A program made the translations under genes and the position numbers. A DNA stretch of 64,000 nt from Thamnaconus septentrionalis. Lineage: Eukaryota > Chordata > Actinopteri > Tetraodontiformes > Monacanthidae. Below, piece after piece: positions 23,859-37,400 of the stretch (its first letter is position 1; the number at the start of each line of letters is the position of its first letter). The notes under the pieces were generated by a model that did not search any database, was not told the DNA's origin, and saw only the letters and a list, made by a program, of their open reading frames with translations. The DNA lies in the NCBI GenBank assembly GCA_009823395.1, contig CM020506.1, positions 19,657,001 to 19,721,000 on the forward strand. Direction: 5' to 3'.

Positions 23859-26800
23859 ATGCGCTTCGCCGAGCGGGACTTGCTGTTGTTTTTTTGCTGG
23901 TGCGAGCTGGCTTCCCTGGCCGGCTGTTTCACCGTTCACATCAGTGACAATGACGCGGGGACGCGTACAGTGGTGGCCGCTGTGGAGCGGAGCGCGCGGT
24001 GCACTTTGGATCAGGTTCTGGCCCCGAGGTTCACTCAGCGGTTCCTGGAGACCGACGCGGCGGCCGGCATTGTGTCAGTTTCGGACCCTATAAGGTGCCC
24101 CCTGCTGCGCTCCAACCCCTTCACCTTGTACACGGTCGCCGACTGCTCTGAGTCCGGCTTCACTCACCTCATCACCAGTCAGTATGAGGTACACGTCCAC
24201 GGTAGGAACTGTTCAAACAAACCTAAAAGGAAACCTCAGTGGGACATGGAGGTGCTCAGTTTGTTTAGTGGCCACAGTCCGCGCCGCTCTGAGTGCCACA
24301 GAGCGGCTTCTGCCTTATTCTCAGTGGAGAGTCTACTGCAAGGAGACGCAGTTAGCTGCAAAGTGACCAACAGTCGTAACTTTTATGTGTCAGATGGGGA
24401 CCTGTTTGTGTCAGAGGCGCTTTGCTGGAGGCAAGATAAACTCCTGGAGTTCGATCTGCACTGTGAAGTCCTGGCAGGAAATGGACAGAGCGCTAAAGTC
24501 GACCTCATCCACATCCACTGGCGCTTGGGCAAGGGCCCATTCAGACAGGGACACTTAGAGAAGTTGTTAGAGAAGGCAGCTCAGTCTGATGCGGGGATTG
24601 TTAGCGGCGGCAGCAGGAGGAGGAGGAGCACCAACAGCAGCCCTCAGTTTCAACCCCCTATGTACCAAGTGTCTGTGGCAGAGAATAAACCAGCTGGGAC
24701 TCCTGTTGTTGTTTTGAAAGCAGTGGATGTGGATGAGGGGGAGGCAGGCAGGCTGGAGTATTTCATAGAGGCTCTTTTTGACAGTCGCTCAAACAACCTC
24801 TTTGCTGTGGATCCAACTAGCGGTGCTGTGTCTACTGTAGAGGTGCTGGACAGGGAGACAAAAGACACTCATGTGTTCAGAGTGACTGCGGTGGACCACG
24901 GCAAGCCTCGGCGTACAGCCATGGCCACCCTCACCATCACAGTCAGAGACACTAATGATCACAATCCGGTCTTTGAGCAGCAGGACTATAAGGAGAACAT
25001 TAGGGAGAATCTAGAAATAGGCTATGAAGTGTTAACTGTAAGGGCCACAGATGGGGATGCACCTGTTAATGGTAATATCTTGTACCGCATGATTAACAGT
25101 AACGGCTCCAGTGATGCGTTTGAGATTGATTCACGTTCAGGTGTCATCCGCACCAAAGGCCTCGTGGACAGAGAGGAGGTGGAAGCGTACATGTTATTAG
25201 TGGAGGCCAATGACCAAGGTCGTGACCCTGCACCCCGCAGTGCCACCGCTACGGTTCACATTGTGGTTGAGGATGACAATGATAATGCTCCTCAGTTCAG
25301 TGAGAAGCGCTATGTGGTTCAGGTCCCAGAGGACATGGCCCCAAACACAGAGATCCTGCAGGTGACCGCTACAGACGAAGACAGGGGGAGCAACGCTGTT
25401 GTGCACTTTAGCATCATGAGTGGAAACACCAGGGGACAGTTTTACATTGATGCCCAGACAGGAAATATGGACTTGGTTAGTCAGCTGGATTATGAGACAA
25501 ACAAAGAATACACTCTCAGAATTCGAGCTCAGGACGGAGGTCGACCTCCGCTATCCAACATCAGTGGCCTGGTGACAGTGCAGGTGCTGGACATTAATGA
25601 CAATGCTCCCATTTTTGTCAGCACACCTTTCCAGGCCACTGTCCTGGAGAACGTGCCTCTGGGCTACTCCATCATCCACATTCAAGCAGTAGATGCAGAC
25701 TCTGGAGACAACTCCAGACTGGAGTATCGCCTTACTGAAACCACACCAAATTTCCCCTTTAGCATTAACAACAGCACAGGGTGGATTGTGGTGGCAGCTG
25801 AGCTGGACAGGGAGAGTGTCGATTTTTACAACTTTGGGGTAGAGGCACGGGATCATGGCTACCCTGTCATGTCCTCCTCGGCCAGCATCAGCATGACTGT
25901 CCTCGATGTCAACGACAACAACCCAGAGTTCACTCAGAAGGCTTATTACATGCGGCTGAATGAGGATGCGGCGGTTGGGACCAGTGTGGTGACTGTGTCG
26001 GCTGTGGATCAGGACATCAACAGCGTGGTGACTTACCAGATATCCAGCGGAAACACTCGCAATAGATTTGCCATTACGAGTCAAAGTGGCGGGGGCCTCA
26101 TTACGCTGGCGCTGCCATTAGACTACAAACTAGAACGCCAATATGTCCTGACGGTCACTGCAAGCGACGGCACGCTCTTTGACACGGCCAAAGTGTTTGT
26201 AAACGTCACAGATGCGAACACACACCGGCCTGTCTTCCAGAGCTCACATTACACCGTCAACATAAACGAGGACAGGCCCGTGGGCACCACCGTTGTGTTG
26301 ATAAGTGCCACAGATGAAGACACAGGTGAGAATGCACGCATCAGCTACTTCATGGACGACAGCATCCCTCAGTTTGAAATCGACCCAGACACAGGAGCCG
26401 TCACCACACAGATGGAGCTGGACTATGAGGACCAGGTGTCGTATACATTGGCCATCACGGCTCGTGACAATGGCATCCCACAGAAGTCTGACACAACCTA
26501 CCTGGAAATACTCGTGAATGACGTCAACGACAACTCCCCCCGCTTCGTCAGGGACCACTATGTCGGCTCTATTATGGAGGATGTACCGGTGTTCACCAGT
26601 GTGGTCCAGGTCTCAGCTGTAGATAGAGACTCTGGGCTCAATGGCAGAGTCTTCTACACCTTCCAGGGTGGGGAGGACGGCGATGGAGATTTTATAATTG
26701 AATCCACCTCAGGCATTGTTCGCACACTCCGCAGACTAGACAGGGAAAATGTTCCCGTTTACAGCCTGCAGGCGTTCGCTGTAGACAAAGGTATTCCTGC

Positions 26801-27411
26801 TCTGAAAACGCCAGTGAACATCCATGTAACCATCCTAGATGTGAACGACAACCCGCCTGTTTTTGAAAAAGACGAGTTTGACATCATGGTCAGCGAAAAC
26901 AGCCCCATAGGCCTGGTGGTGGCACACATTTCAGCCACTGATCCAGACGAAGGCAGCAATGCACAGATTATGTACCAGATTGTGGAAGGAAACATCCCGG
27001 AAGTGTTCCAGCTGGACATCTTCTCTGGCGAACTGACTGCGCTGATAGACCTGGACTATGAGACAAGATCGGAGTATGTCATTGTGGTCCAGGCCACGTC
27101 TGCCCCTCTGGTTAGCCGCGCGACAGTCCACATCAAACTTGTGGACAAGAACGACAATGCGCCTGTTCTCAAAAACTTCCAGATCATCTTCAACAACTAC
27201 GTGACTGATAAATCCAGCAGTTTTCCAACTGGAGTCATTGGAAGGATTCCTGCATTCGATCCCGACGTCTCTGATCAGCTCCATTACAAGTTTGAGGTGG
27301 GCAATGAGCTGAACCTAGTCCTCCTCAACCAAAGCACGGGAGAGATCCAGCTGAGCCAGGCCCTGGATAACAACCGGCCCCTGGAGGCCTCCATGACGAT
27401 AACTGTGACAG
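23859..27411 (+). CDS. celsr2: celsr2 exon 1 (signal peptide and cadherin repeats)
   Basis: A single 3553-base coding exon, typical of the flamingo/Celsr family. Residues about 6-22 form a hydrophobic signal peptide. Residues about 23-250 are a poorly conserved N-terminal region with several cysteines. RRRRS at 253-257 is a furin-like site, as in CELSR2 (GGRRKRN). Cadherin repeats begin near 262, 372, 477, 584, 690, 792, 895, 1001 and 1103. Their calcium-linker motifs are DTNDHNPVF, DDNDNAPQF, DINDNAPIF, DVNDNNPEF, DANTHRPVF (the family's atypical linker), DVNDNSPRF, DVNDNPPVF and DKNDNAPVL. The donor is ACAG|GTGAGA, phase 1. The frame stays open to 27458, but the consensus donor and the in-frame exon 2 show that tail is intron. 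Confidence 0.96.
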
Positions 27412-30400
27412 GTGAGACTTTTGGTTCCCTTTTGGTGAGCGCAGATTCCACCCAGTGAGAGATTATAGCCTCACTGAGGTGGTGTGCGTCTACTCTGTTT
27501 CCATGAGCATATCTTGTTTCCTCACTCATACATTTTCGCTTCACTTCACCAGATAATGAAGAGATGATGACTTAAGTATGTCTTTCCTGTCCCCAGTGTT
27601 CGAGACAGATTTATTCTTAATAGAATTATTCATGAAGAAGGATTATTATTTCTGACGGCAGGATTGGTGTAAGCCGCTCTGCTGCAAAACTGGACTGATT
27701 ACCAAATCAAAGAGAAGGTGTTTATATTCTGTGATTCGGCTTGTGTTGTCTGGGTAATGCAAGTAAAGTTGTGTATTTATTCGGCCCTTGAATGAACTCC
27801 TTTGTTTGTAGAAGCCTGGTTTAGCTCTGTCTGTTGTTGAGGCCTAAATAGCTGTTTGCCTGAGCATGTCTGCAATGTGTGGGATCCACACTCCACTGGG
27901 CAGTGTGATTATACCAATAATTGCCCACCATACAGCGAAAGAAGAAATTCAGGTCTATAACGGTCTAAATCTACAGACAATATTATTATTTGCACTATTT
28001 AACCTTTGTAGTGTTTTGAATAAGCAGAATTCAAAAGCCGGCAGTGGAAGAGTATTTGACACTAATGATGCTTGCATGATATTGGAGCTACAGACTGAAT
28101 AAGTTGTTAAACATGCAAAGCATTTTCTGGCCTTGGTGGGCAGAGACACAAATCTGTCATTCATGCTCTTGCTTTCTTTATTATGATTTTTTTTTTTTTA
28201 ATTTTTCTGATTTACTGCACTAACATGCAGTCGGGGAGTATTGTTGTCCCGCTCTTATTTGAAGCAGTGCGATCTGCTGTAAATCCTCCTTCACTTTGAC
28301 CTTGGCACAGCCTGAAAGAAAAGGGGAGGAAGCTGATCCGGGACATGTTTTGAGATTGGAAAATGGAGCTAAGATCTGAATCTAATAATTAACAGGAACA
28401 CCAAGGATTAAATATGTGGGATAACCTTGAGGTTTCTTTTTTCTTATTTGACTGAATGGTGCAATGGTGATGTCAGTCCAGTGAGTGACGGCTGTAAGTG
28501 CTTCAATATCTGCTGCTGAGTTGGAAACTGATTAGTAGGTACTGCGTTCCCAGAGTGGCTAGTTGTTAAAATTGATTGTAGCTGAGCTTTTTGCCTCTCT
28601 GGAGAACAATAGTGAGCCATCAATTGAGGAGCAGGCCAGAGAGCTCATACTAGTTTGTGGTTCAGGGCAACAGCTGTGACTCCACCAAGGACCAATTAGA
28701 GACTGTGTCTGCCCAGCGCGTCTCACACCTGCTGGGGTTTATGTTTCAGCACCCCTGCAGGAGACAGGAGGAGGCAGAAAAGGCTGTGGAAGGTTCAGTC
28801 GTTGTTTTCTTAGCTGGAAATATGTGGGAAAACACAGTCGCATTGTAACTGGGCAGTGAAAAGTCATGATAAAAAAAGGCTGCTTGAGGAGGAGATTTGG
28901 TCAGAAGATGAGCTCCTCCTACTGATGATGCTGACCCCAATTTTCAAAGGCTTTTCCCTCCAGGGACCTCCCAAGTCTTCCCATTATCTTTCTCCTTATG
29001 CTGCCTTTTAAGAGGCCCCCTATGATGGACGATTTTTGATGGGTCTCTTTTGTATCTGGCTGGACTGTGATTAACATGGTTTCTGAGCACGGCACTGCAT
29101 GTAACGGTCCTAATGTGGTTCACTGGCTCCACTTTATTTCCCTTTGTAGTATCTTTTACTCAAATCATACACAGATAATTATAATCATTTTAAAGACTGA
29201 ATTTTAAAAAATAGTATTTTTGTGTCAAGTGTCAAACCACTCTATGTCTCAGGCGCCATTTACACGGAGACATTTTTTCTTTTAACCGCACATTTTCAAA
29301 AACGCTCTCCAAAAAATGCGTTTACACAAAGCCGTTTAAAAAAAAATCCCCTTTACTCTGAGACGCAGGAAGCAACTGAAAACTATGTAGTACCTATGCT
29401 AGGCCTGGTGTAGCGCCGCAAGTTTACTCCCTGACAGTAGAAGAAGAAGACCGTGGTTACTATTTAAACACGGTCTGCTTACATACCGTGTTTCAATGGT
29501 AAACGGACTGCACTTATATAGCGCTTTCCCAGCACCTTCCCCCCAAAGCGCTATTGTTTAAAGAAACAGTAGCTCGCTAACAACATTTGCGCCACTGAGA
29601 ACAGAAAGAAAGGTCGCTCGTGAAAAGACGGTGTGGATAAAGACAGAGTTGAACTTCTGCTTCGAATTGCTTTAGAACACAAAGCCTTAAAAGGTCCATG
29701 TTAAGATTGACTTGGAGTTGTGCCAGTAAAAGTTTGCTAACATTTTTTTCATTTAGGTTTCCTGTCTCAATATCCTAGTCTGCTTACCTAAAAGAAAATC
29801 AATCAAAGATGAACTAGGAGGTTTGCAAATTGATTTGACATCTGTGACATCAGCGTTTCCAAAAAAAGTCGGTTTTGGCATATCCACCCTGAGGAGCGTT
29901 TTCGAAAATGTACAGTTTCGGTGTGTGCGGTTTCAGTGAAAAAGCTGCCTTCGTGTAAACACAAGGCCGAACCGACTAAATATTTCTGCTTTTTCAGAGA
30001 AGCCCATCTTCGTGTAAATTATGTTTTGAAAATAATGTGAGAATGTGTGTCTATTCACATCAACCGCTTGTGCTCTTTAGTACTCTCCTGAGGATGAGTG
30101 GGGTAATATAAATGCATGGTTTAATTAAGTTAAGTAAGGCTCAAAATCCACATTTCGTTGGTTTTGCAGATGCTTGGAATAACTTTAAGCAGAGGAAAAA
30201 TGATGTAATTGATGGATGCAGATTTGTGTGTCCACATATTTTCACTACCTACAAATCCTTGTATCCTTGCTTCTTGTAAAGACTTTTTCTGTAATGCATG
30301 TCCCTCGGTAAAAAGACAACGTTGCTTCTCAGATTGTCCCTCCTGTCATGCAAAAACCGTTGGCATCAGAGAAGCACGTAATGGCATGAACCTGCTTTGT

Positions 30401-33400
30401 CTTGTGTGTGGCGACATAAATTAGCGACGGTAACCGTCAAATTACTGTAATGGTTTTAGGTTTACAGCAGCGCTTTGCAGGTTTTTGTTCTGCCTTGAAA
30501 CTAAACATGACGGAAGAGGATGAAGTTCACGTGATTTGTCTGAAATCAAGTCCGATTCAGTTGATGTGTCGCGCCAATTGCTCTTCTTGACGACGACATT
30601 TTTCATATGTCACCGATACAGAGAATTTTGGTCACGTTGCCGGGCAAGTGGCTGGTCGCCGTCTGCAGGATTAGATTTGCTGCATCTGGATCCTGGGATC
30701 CGTCGGACCTCTGTTGACATTGTTAGATGGGATATATGCTTCCCAGGCAAGCGTGAGCCTGCATTAATTGCCGTTTGTATTTGATGGGGAGAGTTCTCCC
30801 CCCCCCCCGCGCTTCTTTCATTTTGAAAAGCCTTATAATTTCCCTATAGTAGGCACAACTAATCCTCTATTATCCCTCATTTCCCAACATGTTATTATGC
30901 TCGGTTGTTTAAATATGAGGCAGATTTGTTGTGTCTCACTCGCCTCTGTCACGGTGACACTAATGCATCCGTTCCTGCACATTTACAGCTCCATGAAAAG
31001 CCTCAGTCGGAGGAACCTGATGAAATTTGAACCCTGCTGCATGGAAGATATACAATATGCATGATTGCAACCACGCCTACAGGACACATTGTCCTTGTTT
31101 AAATCAAGTCGCGAGCCCAAGCCGCTATCAACCCCGCCAACCCCCCACTGTGCACACTTTGCAAAAGTCAATGGTGAGATTTAACTAACTCGCCTCCCAA
31201 ACTAATGATGGCGGCTCGATTCAGCTCACATCACTCTGCAGGTTGTACAGATGCACAAATTGCATGGCGGTGAGGGGATATTTTTCCTCTCCAGCCTTTT
31301 AAGGTTCTGGAGTGAGTCTGAAGTGGCGTTCAAGGATAAAGCACTTAACTGTCAAAACTGTGGGCGTGGAACTTTCCATCGCTCAGTGCATGATGATTGC
31401 AGGTTTTTGTGTTGTTGTTGTTTTGTTTTGATGTTGTTTGTTTTTTACTTTGAAGACAGCAGTCTGTGATTGAATGTGACAGCGTCATGGCCACCGGTCC
31501 TCCTCATACAACCCCTGTCTGAAAATATTATACAACACTGGAATGTTAATGGGAGATTCGGATTACTGTACGAGCCAGGACTTTCACAGCCAGCGTAATT
31601 TCATTGACTTTTATTAAGGCCTGTAACTCTAGCCCATTGGGCTGCCACCATCCCATATATATTTTCTGTTTGTGTGTGGCCTCCAGCCAGCAGCTGGACT
31701 GCAAAGTCTGTCCTGTCGTATAATTACTTCTCGTGCACTTTCCGGCACTGGTCACGGTCGATGGATTTCTGTTTGCCGTGAATTTGATTCGCCGGAGCGG
31801 GAAGTTGACGGCGAACGCCGGTCAACCCGGAGTCGCCTGTTAGCTTGCGCCCCGTCCCCGTCTTTGTGACTCTGCGGACCGGCATTAGTCACACTCGCAG
31901 GCCTGCGTGGAATGTTTGTCGCGCTGTTTCCCTTTTCTTCCTTGGGCGTCACCTATCACCTTGATCCTGTTTCTCTTCCCTCTTTTTGTTTGCCTGTCAC
32001 CGCTGCCTATTTTCCCCCTATCTGCCTCCCCCACCCCCGTAACCTCCCGCTCTCTCCTGCTCTCTCCCCATCGCTTCAAGCTCCTTCACCCTAACTTTTC
32101 CCTCCACACGCACACGCACCCCCCCCACGATGTCTCCCCCTCCTTTGACTGTTGCCCCCCCACCCACCCCTTCCCTCCCCTGTGAAAGGAAGAATGCCTA
32201 AGAGAAATGCTTTGTTAAGCACGCAGTTGTCATGGTGAGCCCAGCAATGCCTGAGAAATTCCTTGTGGGTGGGGACAAGGGGTAAGTTCTCTTTTGTGGA
32301 GGGAAGATCGGGGGGAGGGAAGGCCTATAAAATTCTAAAGAGTAAAATGTCCCCCCCCCCCACCCCCCACCCCCGAGCCCCTCTCTGCCCTCCCTCCTGG
32401 CAGTGCTAGCATGCGAGGCCTTCTCTGGACCTTCTGGAAAAGAGCCGCGCGGACGCAGCGACCTGTCCCGCGCGCCGCTTTCACTCACGTTCACAGGACT
32501 TCAGTCGACACCTGACGGCGGCTCTGTGAACGCTTTTGATTTCTGAGAGCTCGAAAGCGCCCGCAGCGCCGGCATGGCGTCGCTTTGGTTCGTGACACAG
32601 ATGCACTCGGGCCGGTATCCGGTTTCTTGCCGCCTCCTTGTTTTGAACCCGAGAGCGGAACACCTTCCTGAGGGCCTCGGCTCCTCCACGCTTGGTTACG
32701 TGGAGGAAGGTCTGGATGAGCTACGGCGGGCCGAGGGGTGGGGGTGGGGGGTGGGTCGAGGGGAGGTGACATCATCCGTGTGTAAAAGGAGGGGAAGTGG
32801 TGTTTGGGGATTAGGGCCGGCGCATCGCTGGGGTGAGACCTTGCGCTGCTTGCATATATCTCAGCGTTGTCCTGCATTGTCCTGGCCGTCCCAGCAGACA
32901 ATGGGGACTTGGCTGTGTCTGGGTAACAACCCCCCCCCCCCACCTCCCTCCAGCCACAACCTTCTGCCTTTGTGTCCACTTGTTTGGTGTTACCTCACCA
33001 GCCTGTTGTTACTCATCCATGAATAATCCTTTCCACTGTCCAGTCCTGGACTCCTCTTCTCAGTCCGTCTGACTAAGCATGTTTGATCGAACTGCGCTAC
33101 ACAAACCCCCAAGTGGCGCTTGTGCCAAGTTTATACAAACGCTGTTCAACTGGTCCTACTCAACAACTCAAAATTAAAACAAATCTTGGTATTTAGTCGC
33201 CTAATATACCTGAGATATAACATAAAAGAGAGCTGTTGCCTTTGACTGAAATGATGTAAAAAATACTCATCTTAATCTACAGTCCAGACCAGCACAAATG
33301 CAGACTTGGACAACCTTACTAACACAAACTAAGTGACAGTGTTGGTGAGTAATCTATTACTAAGTAATCCACTACTGTAATTAAACTACTTTTTTAGTAA

Positions 33401-34449
33401 TGGTGTAATGTAGCGGGATTACTGTGGCAAAACTGGTAATTACATCATAATTACTTGGTCAAGTAACGATTCCATTACTGCTCTGAAATATTTTGCAAGC
33501 TAAAAATGTCTTATTATTCACAAAATGTCTGAAATCGAGGAAAACGACCAAAAACAACGATGTTGCAGATTGATGATGCAGCGTCATTGATATGCGACGA
33601 CGCACCAAAACAAGCATGGCGGCGGCAAAAGAAAAAAAACAGCGATTGCGTTTGTAGCTGGAAATACAAACATCATTTTGAGTTCATCTCGTCTAAATCA
33701 AAGAATATTGCGGTTTGTTGTACGTTATGTGCAGAAACAAGATGTTCTCAACTGTCACTTTATCTTTTTTAACTAAAGTAATTAGTAATTAGTAATTGAT
33801 TACTTATGAAACCAAGTCGTTCAAGAAGTAATTTTTTTTTAAACCAGTAATCTGTAGTTGGATTACTTTTATGGAGTAATCACACGAAAAAACACAAAGT
33901 GTTTTCTGGTTAAAAATAAAAATAATCCCCACCTCCCACTGGAACATCACAGGCACTGCAAGTACACATCGCTTCTAACACGGTTCCCATGACGTTGAAT
34001 CAACAGGCCGTTACCTTTACGCTACATTGCTCTCATTTATATTGAACCAAGCTTAGGATTTCACAGTGACCTGCTTTCGTGTGCCTTCACACTGAATTCA
34101 GACCACCAACACCAAGCTGTGGGTGAGAGGTGTGACTGACTGGTGGAGGTGCTGATGATGATGGGGGTCCAGAAGTTGTTTTGTCATTGTCTAATTTGTT
34201 TGTACCCTGGATTGGGAGTCCAGGGTGAGGAGGTGGGAGCGAGAAGGGGTTGGGGGCGTAAGCTACTAAAGCAGATGGCAATTTCATGATGGGGGTCACT
34301 GAGCGAAGGACACTGACTGTCCACACGGATGCATGTATGCAAGAAATGAGCCCGAATCTTAATCAAATTTTGTTGCTTAATCTGTTTAAGGTTCCACAAC
34401 TAATCCGTGTCATAAGCAGGAGGTGACTGCTGAGAGCGGCCGTTAAAGA

Positions 34450-34482
<33 letters not shown>

Positions 34483-37400
34483 CTGAAGGCTTGAGTGATT
34501 TGTGTGGTTGCTGAGCAGTGGCGGTTTCATCAGAACTGGATGATGTTTTGTCACCAGAAGAACACACAGAGACTGGAGACTGACTGGCCTTGGCAGAAAG
34601 TGATGATGCGTGTCCAGTGGTGATTGTAACAAACAGATGGTTCATCCAATCACCTCGCAGGTTTATTCATTGCATTTTTTTTTTCCAGTTTTTTTTATTC
34701 TTGACTGGACCTATTTTAGAAACAGTCATCGGGAATGATTAGAAATCCATCTGCTGTGTAGATGGAAGTAGTATCTGCAGTCTAGGTGAAGTAGAGTGAC
34801 TCCATGAAGTGCTTGAAGTGAAGGATCCCTCATTAGCTGTCCTTGTCTGTCTCCATAATTTCTTGGCAAAGTGCTTTTCTCAGCGGCGAAACAGAACCTG
34901 AGATGTAGCTCTGAACGTGCCACAAAGTCCCTTTTGTGCATCCCGATGCTCCGTATTCAATATCTATCAAACAGCAATTGGAATGTTTGACTAAAAGCCT
35001 TGCGCCTGGATCGCATCCCCGGCATGCTAATGTCGCTTTACTTCTGCGCTGACAGCACATTCCTCTTTGATATGCAAATGCTCCGATTGAAAGAGTTCAG
35101 ATCCTTTATCTGCCGCTCCAAAGCCGCCCGGCTGTATGGAGGAAGAATCCGTGGAATGCCTCCCTCCTCGCGGGCTTCCACAGCGAGGCGAGCGGAGTCA
35201 GTAGGTGATGCTGAGGCAGACTCGGCAAACAGGGAAGGATGAGGTCTCAGCCGCCAGGCCCTCCTCCTGAATGGAGAAATCAGCTAAAGGGATTATCGCT
35301 TCTCTCCCGACTTTTCAGTGCAGAAATCCCCCCGGCTGACATCCAGCCACACCAGCACTTTTTTCTCTTATTGACTTCCTGGGCGCCGGCGGAATGAGGT
35401 GTTTCAGCCCTGTACCTCATTACTGCTGATCCTTCTGCGCCTAATTACGCTCAATCCCTCTGCGGAAGCTGTTATTGTCATTCGCAAACACAACGTCGGA
35501 TATGTTTGTTCAAACACCTCGTTTGTTTTTCTGCTCTGACCAAAAAAAAAAAAAAAAAAAAAATTTTAAAAAAGGACTTGAGTAAAAACATAAACAGACA
35601 CGCTCTCGCACTCCGCCGTGGGTTGCCGTCGTTTCATCCCGTCGGGTGTCATTTGTGTCTGCGCTCGGTGTGTCAGGCCGCGGCGTCGCTCGCTTTCTCG
35701 CTCGCAGCGAATCTGCTGCGTAGGAGTGAGAGCATGCTGTCCGTCCGCTCCTCCGAGAGCGCGAGCAGCTTCTCTCTTCCTGTACAGGAGCTGCTGGCGT
35801 TCACATGTTGAATACTGCGCTCCTCCTCCACTATTCTCTTCCTTCTCCTCCTCCACCTCCACTAATGGCACCAAGGGACGCAGTTCTTCACCTGGTTTGT
35901 GGCGAGGAGCTTTTTACGGTGGAGGAACCACACATTCCGCCTCTGTGCACAGTGTTTCTGAGCGTAAATAAGATTTTTTGTTTTTTAATCAGATGAGGTT
36001 TGTGGGTTGCTTTAAATATTCATTTCCTCTTTTTTCCACAAAAACCCTTTGGTTTCTATTACTACATAATTAAAACAGTGCTTGCCGATTTTAGTTAGTT
36101 TGTTAACAGCAGTGTAATTATTTGCTGAATAAAATGCAAGTTCAATTTTTCTTCTTTCTGTTTAATAAGCTAAGTGTGACATTTTACATTTTTCGACTAA
36201 ATCCATACCTTTCTTTTCGTTAACCATAAAAAAAATCAGATCAGTCTTTCTTTGTTCTTGTGTACTCTTTGTATACATTTTACACTTATAATAACTTTTT
36301 GTATTTTGAGTGACTGTAGGCAACTTTGATCTACCTCATGGAGTGTTCCACTTATTCGTATTCTTACATAAAGATTTCTCAGTTCTGTTTTGTTCCAGTT
36401 TGTTGAAACGTTACTGTCCCTTTAACTTGGCCGACCAAGTGTTTATTGGTGGCGGTTGTCGCTCTGGCTGCAGGAGGTCAGGAAAAGGGAAAAATGTCGA
36501 TGGGTTTCTCGATTAAAAAAAAAAAAAAAAAAAGCTGGCTCGCCCCCATCGAGGCCTCAGCCCCCCATTCATCCCGCAGTCGAGTGGGTCTCACTTTTCA
36601 GCCGTGGTTAATTCAAGACGGACGCTCCACAGCCGCATTTCTACCGCCTTCCGCCTTGATCGCGCGGGACTCAACATTCCACGTTTTCAAATGAAATCGA
36701 CACCAAACAGAATGCTCAAAGTTTTAATGAAAGAGAATCTGATCTGCCCGGGCCGAGAGATATTGTAGAATTTTAAACACCGCCGTGGCGCTGAGCTCTG
36801 AGATCATGAGAAGCTCCTCCTCCTCCCTGAACTGGACCCTCGTGTGTTCACGGCTGATTATTTTCTCTCATCTTAATCCTCAGCATGCTGACTGCAGTCC
36901 TGACTGGGTCTCCTGCTGCCTGATCCTCAGGTCCAAACATATCTGGACCCGGAGCCGCCATAGAAAATGAATGAGTGAACGAACAAACATCCCTCTCGAA
37001 GATTAGCAGGAAATAGAAACACCAAACGCCCTGTCGTTTCAAGTAGGCGGCGCTGCAGCTGTCCTCTGTAATACAGATTTACAGTGGGGTGCCGCGACGA
37101 GTGCTCACAGCACCTGTAAGGTTCAGTCTGAGCCCAGCTGTCAACATGTCAGGCAAGCACAGCAGGTCTGCGCTGAGGTTGGAGAGGAGAGGGAGAAGAA
37201 GGAGTCATAAATGAGCCAAGGTCACACGCACGGTGCTTGTACTTGATTGAAGGCCATTCCCAGAACAGGGAATTTGATTATAATTAAGTGAAAAGCGTCT
37301 GGCTGTTGGGCACATGGGAACCGAGCACTCAGGTCACGGTTATTGAATGGAACGAGATTTGTGATTTTTTTTTTTTCCCCTTGCTGCTGTGATACCAGTG

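Noticed and set aside
27412..27458. Extension of the celsr2 first open frame past 27411
   Set aside because: A consensus GTGAGA donor lies at 27412 and exon 2 continues the conserved DGVHSV sequence in phase, so this tail is intron.
33097..33125. Second CTCF-like motif (CCAAGTGGCGCT)
   Set aside because: It departs from the core at several positions, unlike the one at 23097.
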